A stretch of 64,000 bases of DNA from Maricaulis sp048270265 (GTDB lineage Bacteria; Pseudomonadota; Alphaproteobacteria; Caulobacterales; Maricaulaceae): contig NZ_JBLWTD010000013.1 in the NCBI RefSeq assembly GCF_048270265.1, positions 21,332-85,331 on the forward strand. Direction: 5' to 3'. Below, piece by piece: positions 60,192 through 64,000 of this stretch. A model generated the notes under the pieces. That model saw only the letters and a list, made by a program, of their open reading frames with translations. It searched no databases and was not told the DNA's origin. The first letter of the stretch is position 1; each line of letters opens with the position of its first letter. A program made the position numbers and the translations under genes.

Positions 60192-60883
60192 TTCTCCAGC
60201 GCCGCCAGACGACGGGCCTCATTGATCCGGCCACGCAGCACCAAGAGATCGATATTGGCAGGCTCGATCTCCCGCCCGGTTTCCATATCCTGCCAGGCCG
60301 CATCAAGCGCACCGGTTTCAAGCCGGGCCTGGGCGCGCAGGCGCCAGCCATCAACAAGGCCTGGCGTCTGGTCAATAACGGCCGTCGCCGCCGCGTCCGC
60401 CGCATCCCATTCACCCAGCGCCACACTCGCCTCGGCCCGCCCCAGCAGCGCGGCGCCGTCAAGCGGGTCGAGCTCCAGCGCGGCGGCGAAACTGGCCTGC
60501 CCCGCTTCGGCCTCATCCCGGCTCAGCCAGGTCTGACCCGCCTCCACCAGCATGGTGATGCGGGCCGGCAAATCCTGATCAGACACCTCGGCCATCGCCA
60601 GCTGGTCGAGCATGGCAGCCCCGCGCGCGCCATCCCCCAGCGCAATAATGGCGCGGGCCTCGCAATGCGCCGCCGGCCAGCCTCCGCCTTCCATCCGCCA
60701 GGCCAGGGCATCCTCGAAAGCGGCATCCTGATCGGTCTCGACCCGCTCCAGGCAGGACAGATAGCGATCGGTCTCGGCTGCGATCACCGCATCCTGGGCG
60801 TGGGCAACGGAGCCCGCAGCGGCCAGCAAGCAGACGAGAAAAGGGCGGGCGAGAAGGGGGCGGGCAAGGGGGAGAAAACGCAT
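60188..60883 (-). CDS. Secreted TPR-repeat protein
   Basis: The 231-aa product has a signal peptide (LARPFLVCLLAAAGSVAHAQ) and TPR-like helical repeats: QASFAAALELDPLDGAALLGRAEASVALGEWDAADAAATAVIDQTPG and LVDGWRLRAQARLETGALDAAWQDMETGREIEPANIDLLVLRGR. It is probably periplasmic and mediates protein contacts. Its 3' end overlaps that of the convergent GGDEF gene by 4 bases. The partner is unknown. Confidence 0.82.
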   Translation of the reverse strand: MRFLPLARPLLARPFLVCLLAAAGSVAHAQDAVIAAETDRYLSCLERVETDQDAAFEDALAWRMEGGGWPAAHCEARAIIALGDGARGAAMLDQLAMAEVSDQDLPARITMLVEAGQTWLSRDEAEAGQASFAAALELDPLDGAALLGRAEASVALGEWDAADAAATAVIDQTPGLVDGWRLRAQARLETGALDAAWQDMETGREIEPANIDLLVLRGRINEARRLAALEN

Positions 60884-60924
60884 CAGGGCATCCCGTGCAA
60901 GGCGTTAAAGGGCTGGCAGTCAGA

Positions 60925-61425
60925 TTAGTCAGCGGCTGCGGCACGGTCCATCGCCGCTTCAGTCCCCGCACCGGACGCAGGCTGGCGATAGATATCAGGA
61001 CGCGCCACCTCCATCGCCCGCTCGGGGGATTTCAGCGGCGTATAGCCAACCCCGGCATAGAGCGGCTGCGCATCGGCGGTCATCAACATCAAGCGCCGGC
61101 AGCTGCGGATCTCCGGCAGGTCATGCAGGCATGCGACCAGCCATTTGCCCAGGCCAAGCCCGCGATGGGCGGGATCGATAATGACATCGGCCAGATAGGC
61201 GAAGGTCGCGCGGTCGGTGACGAAGCGCGCCATGCCCGCAAAACTGCCATCGGGCGCCAGCAGGGAGAAGGTCCAGGCATTGGCCGCCGCGCGGGTGACC
61301 GTTTCCAGCGGTATGCCCGGCGACCAGTAGGAGGTGCTGAGCAGGCGATGGGCCTGGACCGGATCAAACGCATCACGCCGGTCGGTAAGCCGATAGCCGT
61401 TCCGCTCGAAATCATTCTCCTGCAT
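60925..61425 (-). CDS. GNAT-family N-acetyltransferase
   Basis: The 166-aa protein has the GNAT acetyl-CoA site: DVIIDPAHRGLGLGKWLVACLHD (R-x-x-G-x-G) and, in motif B, LMLMTADAQPLYAGVGYTPL. It probably acetylates an amine of a small molecule or protein; the substrate is unknown. A 190-bp gap with no gene separates it from the divergent glycosyltransferase. Confidence 0.92.
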   Translation of the reverse strand: MQENDFERNGYRLTDRRDAFDPVQAHRLLSTSYWSPGIPLETVTRAAANAWTFSLLAPDGSFAGMARFVTDRATFAYLADVIIDPAHRGLGLGKWLVACLHDLPEIRSCRRLMLMTADAQPLYAGVGYTPLKSPERAMEVARPDIYRQPASGAGTEAAMDRAAAAD

Positions 61426-61615
61426 GTCCGCACTCTCCTGCCGGCGCCTGAAGGCAAAGCGGTAGCATCAGGGCGCGCCCGGTCCATTCAAGTTTTCCGT
61501 CACAGTGTGACCCGGCCCGGCAGCTTCCATTCTGCGGATTCGTTTGTCACAGACCGCCGCTTGTGAAAAAACCGCGCCTGAACCCCGCTTTGCCAACCCG
61601 GTATGCTGCCACACC

Positions 61616-62761
61616 ATGAATGTTCTCCAGGTCATTCCCCAGCTTGATGCCGGCGGTGCCGAACGCACCACGCTCGAGGTCGCCGAGGCGGTCGTCGCCG
61701 CGGGCGGACGGGCGCTGGTCGTGACCGAGGGCGGGCGGCTTGAGGCGGAACTGGAAGCGGTGGGCGGCGAACTGGTGCGACTGCCGGTAGCCAGCAAGAA
61801 TCCCTGGACCGTCTGGCGCAATGCCCGGCGCATCGCGGCGATCGTGAAGGCCGAGCAGATCGGCATAATCCACGCCCGCTCGCGCGCCCCGGCGTGGAGT
61901 GCCAAATGGGCCGCCGCCCGGAGCGGTGCGCATTTCGTGACCACCTATCACGGCACCTATAACGGCAAGACCGGGCTGAAGCGCTGGTATAATGCCGTCA
62001 TGGCGCAGGGCGAGCTGGTGATCGCCAATTCGCAATTCATCGCCGCCCATATCCGCGTCCAGCACCCCTTCGCCGCCGACCGCATCCGGGTCATTCCGCG
62101 CGGTGTCGATCTCGACAGCTTCGATCCGCACAAGGTTGCCCCGCAACGCGTCGCCGCACTGGCCGCCAGCTGGGGGCTGGACTGGCCAACAGACCGCCTG
62201 GTGGCGCTGTTCCCGGCGCGGCTGACCGGCTGGAAGGGGCAACGCGAAACACTCGCCGCCCTGGCGCAACTCAAGGCCGGGGGGCTGGCGGTGCCGCTGA
62301 CCCTGTTCGCCGGCGATGCCCAGGGCCGCGAGGCCTATCTGGCCGAGCTCAACGAACTGATCACCCGGCACGGGCTCGAAGCCGATGTGCGCATTGTCGG
62401 CCATTGCAGCGACATGCCCGCCGCCTTCGCCATGGCCGATCTCGCGCTGACACCTTCGGTCGAGCCGGAGGCTTTCGGACGCACGGCAGCGGAGGCCGGC
62501 GCCATGCACACCCCCGTGATCGCGGCCGACCATGGCGGCGCGCGCGAAGTTGTGGTGCCCGGCGAGACCGGCTGGCGGGTCGAGCCGGGAAATCCCGCCG
62601 CCCTCGCCGCCGCGATCCGCGAAGCTGTGTCGATGACACCGGCGCGACGCAGCGAAATGGGGGAGCGTGCAGCGCAACATGTCCGGACACAGTTCTCGAC
62701 ACGAGCCCTGCAAGCTGCGACTTTGCGCGTCTATGAAGAGGTCTTAAGCTCGCAGCCATGA
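61616..62761 (+). CDS. Glycosyltransferase, GT4 family
   Basis: The 381-aa GT-B enzyme begins MNVLQVIPQLDAGGAERTTLEVAEA, a typical GT4 start (glycine-rich donor loop). It carries HARSRAPAWSAKWAA, VIPRGVDLDSFDP, LFPARLTGWKGQRETLAAL and PSVEPEAFGRTAAEAGAMHTPVIA (E-x7-E). It transfers a sugar from a nucleotide donor, probably in lipopolysaccharide or surface-glycan assembly. The ATG at 61616 agrees with the family start. It overlaps the next gene by ATGA. Confidence 0.93.
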   Translation: MNVLQVIPQLDAGGAERTTLEVAEAVVAAGGRALVVTEGGRLEAELEAVGGELVRLPVASKNPWTVWRNARRIAAIVKAEQIGIIHARSRAPAWSAKWAAARSGAHFVTTYHGTYNGKTGLKRWYNAVMAQGELVIANSQFIAAHIRVQHPFAADRIRVIPRGVDLDSFDPHKVAPQRVAALAASWGLDWPTDRLVALFPARLTGWKGQRETLAALAQLKAGGLAVPLTLFAGDAQGREAYLAELNELITRHGLEADVRIVGHCSDMPAAFAMADLALTPSVEPEAFGRTAAEAGAMHTPVIAADHGGAREVVVPGETGWRVEPGNPAALAAAIREAVSMTPARRSEMGERAAQHVRTQFSTRALQAATLRVYEEVLSSQP

Positions 62762-63741
62762 TCGAACCGGAACGCGATACCATCTACGTCCTGCATTGGG
62801 GGGACCTGACATCGACTGTGCGCATGCTCGCCTCGGCGAAGACATTGCGTCATGCGCACAAGCGTGACCGGATCGTGTTGCTGACGACGCCGGAGTTCGA
62901 ATCCTTCCTCAAGCACAGCCCGTTCTTCAACGCGATCGAGATCGATGCCCGGCCCGAAGGCCGGCCGCAAACCGTCGCCCGCGACAAGCGCCTCAAGGCC
63001 GCACACCCGGCCCGCGTCTATGACCTGGTCGGCGACAGCACCTCGCGCAAGCTCAAGGGCCTGTTCCGCTTTTCCAAGTGCGACTGGCTGGAAATCCTTC
63101 CCTCGCGCAAATCCGGCGAGCATCCGGTCGACGAGACCGCCGGCGTGCTCAATGCAGCCATCGGCCTGGGCCCGGCGCATTTCCCGCTTGGCGGCGCGCC
63201 ATCACCGGACGCGAGCTGGGTCGATTTCCTCGCCCGCAAATCGCGCATGCTCGACCCGGAATATTTCGGACTGAACGGCCCCTTCGCCCTGCTCGCCCCC
63301 GCAGGCGAAGACGTCAAGCCGGCCTTGCGCTGGCCCCGCGAAAAGTGGGCCCATCTGGCGCACGAACTCCTGCAGGCCGGGATCACCCCGGCCCTTGTCG
63401 GCGGACCGGACACCCGCGAGATCGGTCGCTATGTCTCGCAGGTCGCTCCGGGTGCACGTGACATCACCGGCAAGGCGAAACTGCCACAACTCGCCGGCCT
63501 GGCGCGGCGGACCCGCTTCGTGTTCGGCGAGGACACGCCCTTGCTGCACCTGCTGGTCGCGGCCGGCGCTCCGGCGCTGGCGCTCTATGCCGGCGTCGAG
63601 GACCCGACACGCAATGCACCGCGCGGCGATGCACCGGTCATTTTGATGCACGCGCCCGTTCTGGCGCAGGTCGCACCGTCCGAAGCCATGGCCGCAATGC
63701 GCTTCGCAGGCGGCTTTTCCGACAGCTCGGCTGCGGCGTGA
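62758..63741 (+). CDS. Glycosyltransferase family 9 (heptosyltransferase-like)
   Basis: The 327-aa protein is GT9-like: YVLHWGDLTSTVRMLASAKTLRHAHKRDRIVLLTTPEF (start), HPARVYDLVGDSTSRKLKGLFRF, FALLAPAGEDVKPALRWPREKWAHLA, and FGEDTPLLHLLVAAGAPALALY near the end. GT9 members add heptose or related sugars to the lipopolysaccharide core. It overlaps the GT4 gene by 4 bases, so the two form a unit for surface-glycan synthesis. Confidence 0.9.
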   Translation: MIEPERDTIYVLHWGDLTSTVRMLASAKTLRHAHKRDRIVLLTTPEFESFLKHSPFFNAIEIDARPEGRPQTVARDKRLKAAHPARVYDLVGDSTSRKLKGLFRFSKCDWLEILPSRKSGEHPVDETAGVLNAAIGLGPAHFPLGGAPSPDASWVDFLARKSRMLDPEYFGLNGPFALLAPAGEDVKPALRWPREKWAHLAHELLQAGITPALVGGPDTREIGRYVSQVAPGARDITGKAKLPQLAGLARRTRFVFGEDTPLLHLLVAAGAPALALYAGVEDPTRNAPRGDAPVILMHAPVLAQVAPSEAMAAMRFAGGFSDSSAAA

Positions 63742-63894
63742 ACCGCGCCGCACGCTTGCTTAATGTGTTCATTTCACCATAGTGCGCGGCTCTCCGGCAG
63801 GGTTGCGGCTCAATTGGGCCGATTTGGGCTTGATCCATCTGCGCCGCCGGACGATTACTAAGTATTGCTCGCAGGCCATAAGGGAGAAGCGGCC

Positions 63895-64000
63895 ATAGCC
63901 CGTAGACCACAATCTGCGCAACCGCCGAAAAAAGACGGACCGCGTATGAATTTAGACATCCGCGTACCGCGGGTGCTTCTTATCGACGAACATGGAGAGA
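63895..64000 (+). CDS. infC: Translation initiation factor IF-3, 5' end, with AUA start
   Basis: Starting at ATA 63895 the frame reads (I)ARRPQSAQPPKKDGPRMNL, then DIRVPRVLLIDEHGE, before the window edge. RRP-x-KDGPR-N-x-x-IRVPxVxLID is the alphaproteobacterial IF-3 N-terminus. AAGGGAG lies about 7 bases ahead of the ATA. The first ATG (63946) would remove 17 conserved residues and lacks a good ribosome binding site. Rare non-AUG starts are a known feature of infC, used for autoregulation by IF-3 itself. Confidence 0.88.
   Translation, partial: MARRPQSAQPPKKDGPRMNLDIRVPRVLLIDEHGE

Noticed and set aside
1..64000. tRNA, rRNA, CRISPR arrays, insertion sequences and prophage genes
   Set aside because: No cloverleaf-like T-arm, rRNA segment, regularly spaced repeat, transposase or phage structural motif was recognised in the window by eye; a dedicated RNA search would be decisive.

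Overview
The window is high-GC DNA with dense, mostly translationally coupled operons. The gene content points to an alphaproteobacterium, probably of the Maricaulis/Hyphomonadaceae-Caulobacterales type. The reasons are an imuA-imuB-dnaE2 mutasome behind a direct-repeat LexA box (GAAC-N7-GAAC), large TonB-dependent receptors, TolB-like/TPR membrane proteins, a TorF-type porin and a characteristic IF-3 N-terminus. The taxonomic call is inference. No rRNA, tRNA, CRISPR array, insertion sequence or prophage was seen; this is chromosomal core with a few accessory islands.

Layout. 1-2624 (minus): the 5' part of a short-chain dehydrogenase, a decayed coding stretch, a strong terminator, and typA. 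2741-6303: an orphan sensor-domain membrane protein and a MarR regulator, divergent from a tyrosine-catabolism pair (hpd plus a VOC protein) that ends in a clear terminator. 6385-9933: an envelope cluster made of a frameshifted small membrane anchor, its full-length TolB-like/TPR paralogue, and two tandem, overlapping single-pass paralogues of unknown function. 9961-11427 (minus): an SRAP abasic-site protein and a secreted SIMPL-like protein. 11428-12334: a non-coding region with dispersed palindromic repeats. 12335-18301: the SOS operon imuA-imuB-(DUF559)-dnaE2. 18349-19267: a small membrane protein and a BlaI-like repressor.

19274-28989 is an uptake-and-catabolism locus. A TonB-dependent receptor and an alpha/beta hydrolase lie divergent from a TetR-led operon: crotonase, acyl-CoA ligase, two MaoC-like hot-dog proteins and a phytoene-desaturase-like flavoprotein. 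Two related palindromes, one ahead of tetR and one ahead of the flavoprotein gene, are candidate TetR operators. The substrate is unknown but is probably a hydrophobic carboxylic acid or ester. 28997-35574 (minus) carries ppa and the gltD-gltB glutamate synthase operon. 36035-41931 holds a zinc metalloprotease coupled to a lipoprotein beta-propeller, then a TorF porin and an AmtB transporter on the minus strand.

42635-53252 is the most complete system: a single nine-gene branched-chain amino-acid operon, ilvD-ilvC-ilvG-ilvM-leuA-ilvE-leuC-leuD-leuB. It is preceded by a 45-codon leader peptide with eight consecutive Leu/Val/Ile codons and then by a 21-bp-stem terminator, which is a classic attenuation arrangement. 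It encodes the acetolactate synthase, KARI, dehydratase and transaminase steps plus the whole leucine branch.

53390-64000 holds housekeeping and accessory genes: uppP, a nucleoside hydrolase, a CDF metal transporter, a GST, a secreted helical protein, queG, a diguanylate cyclase with a degenerate receiver domain, a TPR protein, a GNAT acetyltransferase and two coupled glycosyltransferases. The window ends in the start of infC, which appears to use an AUA start codon.
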